The position numbers were made by a program, and so were the translations under genes. From NCBI GenBank assembly GCA_002748705.1, contig PDSZ01000023.1:124001-188000 (forward strand): a stretch of DNA of 64,000 nt, in the 5' to 3' direction. The stretch is from Candidatus Fermentibacterota bacterium (GTDB taxonomy: Bacteria > Fermentibacterota > Fermentibacteria > Fermentibacterales > Fermentibacteraceae). This document shows, piece by piece, positions 54,601-63,243 of the stretch. Below the pieces are notes generated by a model. That model made no database searches. It was not told the DNA's origin and was given only the letters and a program-made list of their open reading frames with translations. How positions within the stretch are numbered: position 1 is the first letter of the stretch; the number at the start of each line of letters is the position of its first letter.

Positions 54601-55341
54601 GTAAAATGGTATACTGTGGGCAGCCCGCCCCAGACCGAGTACTATGTATACGATTACGCTGCAGATTCCTTTATTTCCCAGCGGGAATGGCAGGAAAACT
54701 GGGTAACTATCCCTGCTGTCGGAGGTCTTTCCGGAGGAAACATGATAGCAGTTCCAACTGACGAATCCGCTCAGTTCAGCAACCCTGCATGGCTCCTGAA
54801 TCCTGTAAATCTTGCCACACAGGTGCCCTGCCAGGGCAATCCCGGCAGGGAATCGTACCATGTGCCATACTGTGTCATGGCCGACTGGGACCCGACTCAT
54901 CATGGGCCAGACCATGTAATAGCCAATACTGAGAACCAGTGTTTTGCTTGGAACGCAAATGGTTATCACAGATCGAACTTCCCTTACCTTTACACAGATG
55001 AAGGCCTTTCTCAACCACCTTTCCCTGCCCTTGGTGAACTGAATGATCAGGATGATAATGAATATGCAGATATACTTGCTGCAACGCAGGAGGGTGTGGT
55101 ATACGGGATATCCAGTGGTGGTAATACCCTTATTGATCTCGGTTTTCCTTACACCCTTCCTTCTTCTGTTCAGGGAGGTTTTGTCATAGCAGACATTGAC
55201 CTGGACGGGAAGGTTGAGGTTGTCTTCGGAACCATGGACAATTACCTTCATGTGTGGGAACTGGGAAGCTGTTCAACCGGTTACGCCCCATGGCCGCAGT
55301 GTCAGCATGACGCTGCAAGAACAGGAGTTCTGGAGGAGTAA
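51628..55341 (+). CDS. gingipain-family (C25) secreted cysteine peptidase
   Basis: A 1237-residue secreted protease. After a signal peptide comes a propeptide-like region to about residue 245. The C25 domain follows (PDYVIIVAG, YLLLIGDHEDG, VGRLSTREAANLQDM) with the likely His495 in YADHG and Cys542/543 in LCCSSGTF. After it is a CARDB-type Ig domain (about 685-795) and an FG-GAP/VCBS-like region to the end (DIDLDGKVEVVFG). It stops at QHDAARTGVLEE, where related proteins normally continue into a T9SS sorting domain. The stop overlaps the next ATG (TAATG). Confidence 0.82.
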   Translation: MRYIMRISVLLLSAFTASGSWIEFNAGASDGSEPVISHGETTQDNILFDVELRGLDSQEILHESVEYSRYSGTPGVRMYSEAGYPEVPVVTCFVAVPDNVALSLESSRSCSDHLENTVVYPAPCLELVTEGASTYYKEVFQKNSSAYSSTEWFPAVGAEISGEFRLRDQRVAVVDVYPVQFLASEDSLRVWSDIQLNISFSESAPVVSVSDLGPYERLIGNTLVGYDPDPLPYTASPTQGSVYRPADLTVAPPEIPDYVIIVAGGLDGPWVDALANHRAQLNGFDVLIATSDKIFWQFRTNEPIITPNMIRDFTETLWNFGTPGDRPSYLLLIGDHEDGSCTTIGPWFLPTAESSCGFGNDEWYAYFDEPRSVYASMPDMIVGRLSTREAANLQDMIDLIEEYEAPVTISVPANMQYRRYITRLAGTETDHWYPSARWTKALADWLGYQWDNYHCGDGEDDPPNSDGSDMTSAEWVDACNTVFNRGSQVAFYADHGDFHLFNAGLNEELENFGVPDSCFDNLDVADLGTFADHLPPFILMLCCSSGTFNHTQYQHDNRSPGICLCREPVNQTSLPPYDLGPACLAEEFIRNTDGGAIGVFASSYESGNSGYLGRAIIRNLFCNGHTRQGDAIAAGRLDMLYWYWVGEWFNKDLGRFNLFGDPALDTGDRVKFRDHCDLIISPDDMTLNIYPTMTVDGSGTVVFSVVVRNAGWLAAGPFMLTMEITDNSGMSEMLSNQCSGLEPGVETKIDFVWEATWFTPPGILNIKVTASDPGGQTPDSWLPNNSAETEFKIRDFYPNQDGWPVPLNQSVLVPPVLCDFDGNSSNGLEIVLATSQKLLVFDDSSPQWPVWESDRRQLFHNLGTGLRATVPVAGNVCGNADPEIVIDTKTHLLVYSNTSTSPVASFSHAGGWFRTIHSVSLGDFVSESSLETRDEVVVIRDDDLTVFDVSGSSLVPIRTKQLPGISNALLINSWSALEDVNGDGTPEIITRVKWYTVGSPPQTEYYVYDYAADSFISQREWQENWVTIPAVGGLSGGNMIAVPTDESAQFSNPAWLLNPVNLATQVPCQGNPGRESYHVPYCVMADWDPTHHGPDHVIANTENQCFAWNANGYHRSNFPYLYTDEGLSQPPFPALGELNDQDDNEYADILAATQEGVVYGISSGGNTLIDLGFPYTLPSSVQGGFVIADIDLDGKVEVVFGTMDNYLHVWELGSCSTGYAPWPQCQHDAARTGVLEE

Positions 55342-56822
55342 TGTTATCTCTTCTGCTGTTTGCGCTGATCTCTGTAACATGGGCTCCTGGATGGAGTGAG
55401 CCCATGATCGCCATTGATGTATGGACTTACTACGGTGAGAATCGGGAGAGGATCGAGGTTACCGGATCAGACACACTTCATCTGGTATGGGGGATGTTCG
55501 ACAACAAGAGCCGTGTGGGTTACAAGGTGTTCCTGCCTGACGGTACTGTCATTCACCCAGAGACAATGGTTTCGAATGATGTGTGGTCCGGGTATACATC
55601 ATCATGCAAACTGAGCAGTGACAGTGTTGCTCTTTTCTGGAGAGAAGGGGCACCTGTCTGGTTCACCCTCCGTGACAGTACCGGAGAGGAACTTGTTTCA
55701 ACAAGCCTTCTTATCCGGGACTCATATGTGAACCGTCCCATATTGGAAGCCTCATCTGACAGCCTGGGACGGATCCATTGCGTTTTTGAGATATACGGAG
55801 GAGTCTGCTATGCTGTCTGCGATCCTGTCCTGGGTGAAGTGTTCAGAGACACCATTCCCGGCAGTTCAGAGGAGATATCCAATATCCAGGTTGACGGTAA
55901 CAGGGTGCATATCTTCTACACATCAGGATATGCAGTACCGGTCTACATTCAGTATGACCTTGAGGGAAACATCACTGTTGCGCCGGTTGTGATGGTTCAG
56001 AATCTGCAATTTATAACGCCTGAGTCATCAGTGACTACTGACAGTGATGGTAATTTCTGGTGCTTCATGCACTATGCCAAAGAGGGGGCAAGTTATTATG
56101 TACTATCCCTGGTAAAGGTTGATGGGGCATCCGGTCAGGTCCTGTTGATCAGGGAGATAGAGATACCTGATAAGGTTGATGGGGCATCCGGTCAGTTCCT
56201 GTTGACCAGAGAGACAGGGACACCTGATCTTGGAAACTGGTTTTTGAACATCATGCCCGGCCCCGATGGAGAAACACTTTACCTTATGTGGCTGGCATAC
56301 TTTCAGTCTGATCACTGGGTGTACTTCGCGATCATGGACAAGGAGGGGAACTTCATTGAGGAGCCCTACGCTGCTTACGACTACAGTGATGAAAAGATCC
56401 AGCAGCTTTACTGTCTTGATGCGACAACAAATGAAGCTGGAGATGTGTTCGCAGTCTGGTCTCAGGCAGACCTTGAGGTTGGCGGTTACTGGATCGTGCT
56501 TGGCTGGCTGGACCACAACTGGGTAGAGGTTGAGGAAGAGTCAACCTTACCGGTTGATCCGGTCAACCTGACTTTGATCTGTTCATCAAATCCTTTTGAG
56601 GGAAGCACTGTCTTTACCCTTGTCGGGTCATCCGGTTCTGAACAGCTTTCTGTGTACGACACATCCGGCAGGCTTATCAGAACCTTGCATCAAACAGGGG
56701 ATGGCTGTTTCCTGTGGGACGGTTGTGATTCTGCAGGTAAATCTGTGTCAGCCGGAAGCTATTTTGCTGTTGCCCGAAGTGAGTCACAGGAAAGTGTTCT
56801 GCAAGTTGTCAAGCTGGATTGA
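55341..56822 (+). CDS. secreted propeller-like protein with T9SS-like sorting domain
   Basis: A 493-residue protein with a short signal peptide. The central region is rich in repeated beta-blade motifs (DSLGRIHCVFEIYG, DSDGNFWCFMHYA, GEDVFAVWSQ-like segments). A tandem duplication of 19 residues (KVDGASGQ repeat) sits at about residues 259-296. The last 85 residues (SSNPFEGSTVF, LSVYDTSGRLI, KSVSAGSYFAVAR) form a type-A sorting domain. Its start overlaps the stop of the gingipain-like gene, so the two are translationally coupled. Confidence 0.75.
   Translation: MLSLLLFALISVTWAPGWSEPMIAIDVWTYYGENRERIEVTGSDTLHLVWGMFDNKSRVGYKVFLPDGTVIHPETMVSNDVWSGYTSSCKLSSDSVALFWREGAPVWFTLRDSTGEELVSTSLLIRDSYVNRPILEASSDSLGRIHCVFEIYGGVCYAVCDPVLGEVFRDTIPGSSEEISNIQVDGNRVHIFYTSGYAVPVYIQYDLEGNITVAPVVMVQNLQFITPESSVTTDSDGNFWCFMHYAKEGASYYVLSLVKVDGASGQVLLIREIEIPDKVDGASGQFLLTRETGTPDLGNWFLNIMPGPDGETLYLMWLAYFQSDHWVYFAIMDKEGNFIEEPYAAYDYSDEKIQQLYCLDATTNEAGDVFAVWSQADLEVGGYWIVLGWLDHNWVEVEEESTLPVDPVNLTLICSSNPFEGSTVFTLVGSSGSEQLSVYDTSGRLIRTLHQTGDGCFLWDGCDSAGKSVSAGSYFAVARSESQESVLQVVKLD
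56115..56228 (+). repeat. 57-bp tandem duplication, two copies
   Basis: Copies at 56115-56171 and 56172-56228 are in frame and near-identical (AAGGTTGATGGGGCATCCGG at the start of each), adding 19 residues to the encoded protein. The copies differ at several positions, so it is not a sequencing artefact of an identical repeat. Confidence 0.9.
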
Positions 56823-57245
56823 GCGTTACTGTTACCTAAGTCCTTGTTTTCATTATCTGTTTCTGATTTCCCGGCAGGTGCTGTATTGATGGCTGTCTGT
56901 TTTGTTCATTGCTTTGTCATATCTGCAGAATCGGATAAGTTCATTGAGTGCCATGTCAGTACCGTTTTTGTAAAAGAGCGGTATTCTGCTTCCTCTGGAC
57001 TTTGCATTGATCTTTTACAAGAATTCAGCAGTGACAGAACTGGTGGAAAAGGTGCAGTCATGATCTGCACTGGATTAAGTGGTCTTCTTTCCTGCTTATG
57101 TAATGCTATTGTTTCAAATCAGTTGTGCGCTGTTCGCTCCTGGAGGTGAATCAAGGTCTGGAAGAGCAGCTGCTTATGCTGGTCAGGAAGGGTATGAAAT
57201 TATCAATACTGAATCGTTTTTGCATGAAGAATTTCTGACAAAGCC
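56823..57245. other. gene-free stretch
   Basis: No supportable gene. A short hairpin GTGCAG...CTGCAC (near 57052-57070) is visible without a T-run. A plus-strand frame of about 100 codons (56844-57149) is Cys/Ser-rich and lacks a ribosome binding site, so I do not call it. Confidence 0.4.
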
Positions 57246-59174
57246 ATGCGCCGACCGCCTGTAATACAGGCAGCAGCAGTTGCGCTGCTCACCCTGCTTA
57301 TTCCGGCTGCAGGGCATCTGTTTCTGATCAATGCGGTTTCACGCAGAATACATGCCATTGATTCGGAGGCATCATGGAGCGGAATCCGCTTCGGGAATGA
57401 CGCTGTGCTTCTTGTGGATGCCTCACTGCCGGGAACCGGCCTTTCGGCCGATAGCCTCTGGGTTATTGTTGAGGGAGTTCCCTTTCATGCGAAGCCTGTT
57501 ATGGCTGTTGGCGCCGGAGGAAGTCTTTACAGCGGTCAGTACCGGGATGAAGAACTTTCTGTCAGTGATGGCGGTGGGGCAGAGCTTGTGCTTTCTCTGA
57601 TGGATGTTTCTCTTGCAGACGGTACCCTGCTCACCGGAAGCAGGATTTGCGGCGAATATACCTGCTTTCTGGACGGGAGCTGGGGGTCTGCTGATTTGTC
57701 CATGGTTTCCGGTGGGTTCACAGGGGTATTTCAGTCGGTCTCAGGGATTCCTTTTACAGGTGATGAACTCCCTGGCCCCCTTGCAGGGCATACTGTTTCA
57801 GGAAGGTGTACCGGTACAGAGGGTAACATATGGAATGTAGCAGGTCTGATAACTGAGATTGACGGCAGACCTGCCCAGGCTCTCTTTACAGCAGAGGCAG
57901 ACAGGGGCGGTCTGCAGTCTGCTTCCCTTTCCATGGATTTCTCCCAGGTGAGTGAACCGGCAATGGCACTGCTGGATTCACTTACAGGAGGTGCTGTGAT
58001 AACCGCTGCTCCGGCAGGTTCCCTTTCAGTTTTTCTCTCTGGAGCAGATTCTCTTTTCTTCACCGGAGCGCTGGAGTTTCAGGAGCTTTCTGTATACAGG
58101 GAAGAGATAGCTCCGGACACCATTACTACAGAGGCATTCCTCTTCTGCAGCGGCGGTGTGCTGCCGGAATCATGTCAGCTTTTTGTTGATACCGGCATGG
58201 TTCGTTTGAACAGCGCTGAGGTGTACTTTACCCTTGATGTGTCATGGGAAACCAGAAGAATGATGCGTCTGTTTCTTTACAATCACTCCCTTACAGGTGG
58301 GGAGATAACCTCATCGGTTCCTGATGAGCTTATGGGAAGTCTGAACGGACTCAGTCTTGGCGGCGAGCTGGACTTTGCTGCGGAACTACTGCTGGACTGG
58401 GATTATCCGGACAGTTCCAATTTCAGCATTGATATTGATTCCAGGGGTCTCAGGGTCAACTGGAGTCCTGTGAGTTTCAGCAGGCTGAGAGAGGAAGATG
58501 GAGGGGCTTCCTGCACCATGAGGGACACATGGGGCAACACCAGAACCATCTCACTGGATACTCTTCATAATTCCGGCTTCGTTGTGTTTGATTCCATTCC
58601 TGCCCATTTCGAGCCTCTTCTCTGCTGCGCAGAGGATGCTTCTTTCAGAAGACACAGCGGTTTCAGTGAGTATCACATAAGAAACTCCATAAGGGCTGAT
58701 ATGACTGAAGGCAGGTTTGTTCGAGGCGGATCCACTCTCTCCATGCAGCTTGCAAAGAATCTTTTTCTCGGTAGGGAGAAGACCCTGGCCAGGAAACTGC
58801 AGGAGGTTTTTCTTACCTGGAGGATGGAAAGGTGGCTGAGTAAGGATCGTATCCTCGAAATCTACGCCAATATCGTGGAACTTGGTCCTGATGTGTTTGG
58901 TTTTGATCAGGCAGCTCTCTATTACTTTGACAGGAGATTTGCTGATCTTTCTGTTCGGGAGACTGCATATCTTGTTTCCATACTGCCAGGGCCGAAGCTG
59001 TATCACCGATTTGCTGAAGCCGGAGCGTTGCCCGGCTACTGGCAATCATATGTTGACAGGCTCATATCAATATGCGGAAGAAGAGGTTGGCTGGATGATG
59101 ATCTGGTTGCCTCTGCTCTTGCTGATACCATAGTTTTCAGAGGTGCCCGATTCATCGGCGGTGTTGACAACTGA
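57246..59174 (+). CDS. GT51 peptidoglycan glycosyltransferase with large unknown N-terminal domain
   Basis: A 642-residue protein. After one membrane anchor (residues about 8-30), about 400 residues form an unfamiliar, beta-rich extracytoplasmic region. The C-terminal GT51 domain (about 445-620) is clear: AEDASFRRHSGF with Glu463, RGGSTLSMQLAKNLFL, and RKLQEVFLTWRMER. It polymerises lipid II. No transpeptidase domain exists, so it resembles monofunctional MtgA-type enzymes but with the extra N-terminal half. ATG 57246 lacks a strong ribosome binding site. Confidence 0.8.
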   Translation: MRRPPVIQAAAVALLTLLIPAAGHLFLINAVSRRIHAIDSEASWSGIRFGNDAVLLVDASLPGTGLSADSLWVIVEGVPFHAKPVMAVGAGGSLYSGQYRDEELSVSDGGGAELVLSLMDVSLADGTLLTGSRICGEYTCFLDGSWGSADLSMVSGGFTGVFQSVSGIPFTGDELPGPLAGHTVSGRCTGTEGNIWNVAGLITEIDGRPAQALFTAEADRGGLQSASLSMDFSQVSEPAMALLDSLTGGAVITAAPAGSLSVFLSGADSLFFTGALEFQELSVYREEIAPDTITTEAFLFCSGGVLPESCQLFVDTGMVRLNSAEVYFTLDVSWETRRMMRLFLYNHSLTGGEITSSVPDELMGSLNGLSLGGELDFAAELLLDWDYPDSSNFSIDIDSRGLRVNWSPVSFSRLREEDGGASCTMRDTWGNTRTISLDTLHNSGFVVFDSIPAHFEPLLCCAEDASFRRHSGFSEYHIRNSIRADMTEGRFVRGGSTLSMQLAKNLFLGREKTLARKLQEVFLTWRMERWLSKDRILEIYANIVELGPDVFGFDQAALYYFDRRFADLSVRETAYLVSILPGPKLYHRFAEAGALPGYWQSYVDRLISICGRRGWLDDDLVASALADTIVFRGARFIGGVDN

Positions 59175-59240
59175 GCTTCGCAAAACTATTAGCATGATGT
59201 ATATAATGGGGTTCACCGACTGCTGAAGGAGGGTAATGGC

Positions 59241-60272
59241 ATGACCGTCAAAAAGAGCGGCGCCTGGGAGCTCCGGCGAGGGAAAAGGATTTACAGGGCT
59301 GCCGATTTTGACCAGCTTCTGAGCTGGGTCAGGGAGAATCGGGTATCCAGCAGCGACAGCTTCAGAAAAGCCGGTACTGACCAGTGGCTTTCAGTGTTGT
59401 CCAGAGAAGAATTTGCTGCTATCCTGAATCCTGATAATCAGTGGACTGTTTCCATGAGAAGTGGAGTGTTCAGAACGCCTGAATTTGAAGTTCTTGTTAA
59501 ATGGGCAAGAGAAGCACGAATTACTGAAGATGCAGTTGTTGAAGGGCCGAGAACACCTCCAGGGGGTGTAAAGGCTTCGGCTCTTCCTGCTCTTGCTCCC
59601 TATCTGAGGGAGGTTCCTGCCGGTAAGATAGTGTCGGTGAAGATAAGGGTAGACGGAAATGTGTACAAGGCAGGATCTACAGACATTGTTCGCAGCTGGA
59701 TAAAGGAATCCCGTATTCCTGTGGATGCTGAAATATCCATGGACGGAAAGACCTGGGAACCGGTCAGCATGTGCGGTCTTTTTGATCTGGAAGACTGGCC
59801 TCAGGCCGCTTACGGCGCTGTGGAGGAAGAAGAGCTTCCGGATATGCCTGCTGAAGATATCTTTGAAAAACATGATGAGCCTGTTTCTGAACCTTCTTAC
59901 GAACGATTACAGAACACTGTTAAGAATGCTGAAGAAACTCCTTCAGGCAAAGCTGAACCTGAGCCTGCCCCTGAACCCTCGGAGCCACCGGTTGATGATA
60001 TTCAGTCATTTACAGTTGTTACAGCTGAATCGGAGATAATGGTTGAATCTGCGGCGGAACTGAAGAAGCTGTTGAAAAGAAGACAGATATACTCCTATGA
60101 TGTGATAAGACATCCTTCAATCAAGCTGGAAGGGATGTCTGTAGGTGAGTATCTTGAGATTCGGCAAAGCGGGAAGAAAAAGTTTTTCCTGCTGCTTCTT
60201 ATTCCAGCGGCAGCAGCGATTTTTGCTGCCCTTGAATACGCCCAGGTGGTGGATGCTGTTACATGGTTATGA
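59241..60272 (+). CDS. four-repeat tail-anchored protein (GYF/DUF4339-like repeats)
   Basis: A 343-residue protein with four divergent repeats of about 55 residues (about 6-60, 68-125, 130-187, 255-310). Each has an opening strand, an AEF/ADFDQL-type helix and a turn ending in xxW; the first reads IYRAADFDQLLSWVRENRV. This resembles GYF_2/DUF4339 domains of the GxxxYxG type. A Pro/Glu-rich linker separates repeats three and four, and a single hydrophobic helix (about 314-335) ends the protein, so it is probably tail-anchored in the inner membrane with repeats in the cytosol. GGAGGG precedes ATG 59241. It overlaps the phosphorylase gene. Confidence 0.6.
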   Translation: MTVKKSGAWELRRGKRIYRAADFDQLLSWVRENRVSSSDSFRKAGTDQWLSVLSREEFAAILNPDNQWTVSMRSGVFRTPEFEVLVKWAREARITEDAVVEGPRTPPGGVKASALPALAPYLREVPAGKIVSVKIRVDGNVYKAGSTDIVRSWIKESRIPVDAEISMDGKTWEPVSMCGLFDLEDWPQAAYGAVEEEELPDMPAEDIFEKHDEPVSEPSYERLQNTVKNAEETPSGKAEPEPAPEPSEPPVDDIQSFTVVTAESEIMVESAAELKKLLKRRQIYSYDVIRHPSIKLEGMSVGEYLEIRQSGKKKFFLLLLIPAAAAIFAALEYAQVVDAVTWL

Positions 60273-61540
60273 TAACAGACCTTCTGAGAGCCAAGCGTGA
60301 CGGCAGAGCAATTCCTTCTGAACAGCTCTATCAGCTTGCATCAGGTATCGCCAATGGAAGTGTAAGCGATTATCAGGCCAGCGCATTTCTCATGGCTGCG
60401 TACATCAACGGCCTGAACTCCGAGGAAACCCTTGCCCTTACAGAAGCAATGCGTGACAGCGGCGAGACAGTAAGCTGGGAACCGTCTCTTTCACCCCTTG
60501 CAGACAAGCACAGTACAGGCGGTGTAGGGGATAAGCTCTCGCTTGTTCTGGCGCCTATGGCAGCTTCCATAGGTATCAGGGTTCCAATGATAAGCGGAAG
60601 GGGTCTCGGCCATACCGGAGGCACTCTGGACAAGCTTGAATCCATACCTGGATTCAATGTGAATCTCTCAATGGAACAGTTCAGGGAACAGGTTGATAGT
60701 CTGGGGGTATGCATGATAGGCCAGACAGACAGTCTTGCCCCTGCAGACAGGAAACTCTATGCCCTCAGGGACGCAACCTCCACAGTGACCTCAATACCGC
60801 TTATCTGTGCCAGCATACTCTCCAAGAAACTTGCTGAAAATCCTGACATTCTTGTTTTTGATGTAAAGTGCGGCAGCGGCGCTTTCATGACTGAACTCAC
60901 TGAAGCAACTGAACTTGCTGAACTGCTTGTAAGAACATCTCAGCTTTCCGGCAAGAAAGCCAGTGCGCTGATAACCTCAATGAATGTTCCTCTGGGGTTC
61001 ACCGCAGGAAATGCCCTGGAAGTACAGGAATCCATTGATATCATGAGGAACAGAGGGCCTGCTGATGCCACTGAACTTACTGTCCGTCTGGTCTCACAAA
61101 TGGCAGAGCACGCAGGAATCCCTGAAAGCGAGCAGCTCTGTTATGAAAACCTGGCCAGCGGAAAGGTCTTTGACCTGTTCAGCAGAATGGTAGAAGCCCA
61201 GGGCGGTGATCTGGAAGCCTTTGAGTCGCTTCCCCAGGCACCTGTGATAATAGATGTAAGAGCAGACAGAACAGGTTACTGGTACGGCCCTGATGCCCTC
61301 ACTGTAGGCCGCGAGGTCAGGGCTTTAGGCGGCGGCAGATTCAGAATTGAAGATACTGTTGACCCTCTTGTTGGGTGGGCTCAGGAAATATCATGCGGCT
61401 CGCCTGTGGAAAACGGTACTGTTCTCGGGCTTGTTCACGCCTCAGACCTTGAAGCAGGAAAACTGGCTGCAGCACGGATTGCTGAAAGCTTCACATGGGA
61501 CAGGCTTTCAGAACCTCTTGTTCTCTCGGAGGTACACTGA
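60269..61540 (+). CDS. pyrimidine-nucleoside phosphorylase
   Basis: About 423 residues. Splits thymidine, uridine or deoxyuridine with phosphate in salvage. Landmarks: LADKHSTGGVGDKLSL, SGRGLGHTGGTLDKLESIPG and VDVKCGSGAFM-like KCGSGAF. Full-length three-domain architecture. Specificity (DeoA versus Pdp) is not resolved. ATG 60269 overlaps the upstream stop (ATGA); an ATG at 60263 is possible. It is followed by the PilB-like gene at TGATG. Confidence 0.92.
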   Translation: MITDLLRAKRDGRAIPSEQLYQLASGIANGSVSDYQASAFLMAAYINGLNSEETLALTEAMRDSGETVSWEPSLSPLADKHSTGGVGDKLSLVLAPMAASIGIRVPMISGRGLGHTGGTLDKLESIPGFNVNLSMEQFREQVDSLGVCMIGQTDSLAPADRKLYALRDATSTVTSIPLICASILSKKLAENPDILVFDVKCGSGAFMTELTEATELAELLVRTSQLSGKKASALITSMNVPLGFTAGNALEVQESIDIMRNRGPADATELTVRLVSQMAEHAGIPESEQLCYENLASGKVFDLFSRMVEAQGGDLEAFESLPQAPVIIDVRADRTGYWYGPDALTVGREVRALGGGRFRIEDTVDPLVGWAQEISCGSPVENGTVLGLVHASDLEAGKLAAARIAESFTWDRLSEPLVLSEVH

Positions 61541-63243
61541 TGAGGCCTCTGGAGCCCTCTGCAGTTCCTGCAACTCTTCTTAGGGACCAGGTTATTTCCC
61601 GGTCTGCGTTCGACAGGTACAGGAGGCTTGCAGAGAACTCAAGCGAGAATCCCCTTTCTCTGCTGGTTTCAAGCGGAATAATCGGTGAAGAAAGACTGTT
61701 CAGGCATCTGGCGGAACTGGCAGGTATTCCTTACGCTGATCTGGATCCTCTGGAGCTTGACTATCAGTCGGTTACAGAGAGCCTTCCAGGAGCTTTTGCC
61801 CAGGCCAACGGTCTGGTTGCATTCAGAGATGACGGTGAATCAATACACATTGCCACCAGCAGGGTGCCTTCAGATGCTGAACTGGATGATATGGAACACA
61901 TGCTGGGAAAGAGGATAGAACTTTATCTCAGCCGCCCAGGTGCCATAGACAAGGTCATTCGCCAGTTCTACGGCCTTCACAGTTCAATTCTGGCTGCAAC
62001 GAAAGAACTGTCCTCAGAAGAGAAAGTCGATCTCGGAAATCTTGAGAGGTTCGTTGACAGCACTGCCGACAGGTCCATTGAGCCAACGGACAAGCCGGTT
62101 ATCAACGCGGTAAACCATCTTTTTCAGCATGCATTTGAAGAGAGGGCCAGCGATATTCACATTGAGCCCCACCGTGAGAATACAATTGTCCGTTTCCGAA
62201 TAGACGGTGTTCTTCATCTTGTATACAGGCTCCCGGGCAGACTCCATCTGACCATCGCCAGCAGAATCAAGATGATTTCCGGGCTGAACATCGCAGAGAA
62301 AAGAAGACCGCAGGACGGCAGAATAAGAACCATGTTCCAGGGTAAACCTGTTGAGATTCGATGTTCCACTGTTCCGGTTTCCTTCGGTGAAAAGATAGTT
62401 CTTCGAATACTTGATCCAGGGGTGCTGATGCAGGATCTCTCAGCGCTGGGTTTTGAGTCGGTGGATTTGAGCAGGTATGAAAACCTCATACACAATCCCA
62501 ATGGTCTTATACTGGTAACCGGCCCCACTGGAAGCGGCAAAACTACAACACTCTATTCCAGCCTGACCGCTGTTTCCACAGAAAGCAACAATGTTACCAC
62601 CATTGAGGATCCTGTGGAGTTCGTTACAGACGATTTCAATCAGATTTCTGTTCAGCCGGCAATTGATCTTACCTTTATAACAGCTCTCAGGTATGTACTC
62701 AGGCAGGATCCTGACATAATCATGGTCGGTGAGATAAGAGACAGGGAAACAGCTGTCAGTGCCATGCGAAGCGCTCTCACAGGTCATCTTGTTCTCAGCA
62801 CCCTTCATACCAACGACTCTGCGTCAACGGTGATAAGGCTGATGGATATGGGCGTTGACCCGTATCTCCTGGTGAGCACACTGAGGGGTATCGTTGCCCA
62901 GAGGCTGGTCAGAACCATCTGTCCCCACTGCCGGATTCAGTATGAACCTGATAGTTTTCAGAGAAAGGTGCTGGGAATTGAAACCGGTATATCGCTCACA
63001 AAGGGCTCAGGATGCCGTGAGTGCAGAAACACAGGTTACAAGGGGAGAACAGCGATTTTTGAAATTATGCTTATAAATGAGGAAATGCGGACTGCCATGC
63101 TTGCAAGGGCTTCAATGGGAAGCATAAGAGAGCTTGCAGGGAAGTCGGGAATGCATACACTGAGAGAAGCAGGAATCATAAAGGTACTGCAGGGAGTGAC
63201 AACAGTGGATGAACTTGTAAGAGTTACGGCAGGTACAATGTGA
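61540..63243 (+). CDS. GspE/PilB-type secretion/pilus ATPase
   Basis: A 567-residue hexameric ATPase for type II secretion or type IV pilus assembly. An N-terminal GspE_N domain (about 10-150) precedes the motor domain: Walker A GPTGSGKTT at residues 328-336, DPDIIMVGEIRD as Walker B, HTNDSAST and GHLVLSTLHT. The tetracysteine zinc site CPHC...CREC near the C-terminus is present. Start ATG 61540 overlaps the phosphorylase stop and has GGAGG seven bases upstream. No gspF/pilC partner is inside the window. Confidence 0.93.
   Translation: MRPLEPSAVPATLLRDQVISRSAFDRYRRLAENSSENPLSLLVSSGIIGEERLFRHLAELAGIPYADLDPLELDYQSVTESLPGAFAQANGLVAFRDDGESIHIATSRVPSDAELDDMEHMLGKRIELYLSRPGAIDKVIRQFYGLHSSILAATKELSSEEKVDLGNLERFVDSTADRSIEPTDKPVINAVNHLFQHAFEERASDIHIEPHRENTIVRFRIDGVLHLVYRLPGRLHLTIASRIKMISGLNIAEKRRPQDGRIRTMFQGKPVEIRCSTVPVSFGEKIVLRILDPGVLMQDLSALGFESVDLSRYENLIHNPNGLILVTGPTGSGKTTTLYSSLTAVSTESNNVTTIEDPVEFVTDDFNQISVQPAIDLTFITALRYVLRQDPDIIMVGEIRDRETAVSAMRSALTGHLVLSTLHTNDSASTVIRLMDMGVDPYLLVSTLRGIVAQRLVRTICPHCRIQYEPDSFQRKVLGIETGISLTKGSGCRECRNTGYKGRTAIFEIMLINEEMRTAMLARASMGSIRELAGKSGMHTLREAGIIKVLQGVTTVDELVRVTAGTM

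Noticed and set aside
54544..55251. A 235-codon open frame on the minus strand inside the gingipain-like gene
   Set aside because: The plus strand has clear C25, CARDB and FG-GAP-like domain sequence across this stretch; the minus frame has no ribosome binding site or recognisable domain.
57045..57075. Hairpin GTGCAG/CTGCAC as a terminator
   Set aside because: Six-base stem and no T-run.
56844..57149. A 101-codon plus-strand frame
   Set aside because: No ribosome binding site, no family resemblance, and composition like noncoding sequence.
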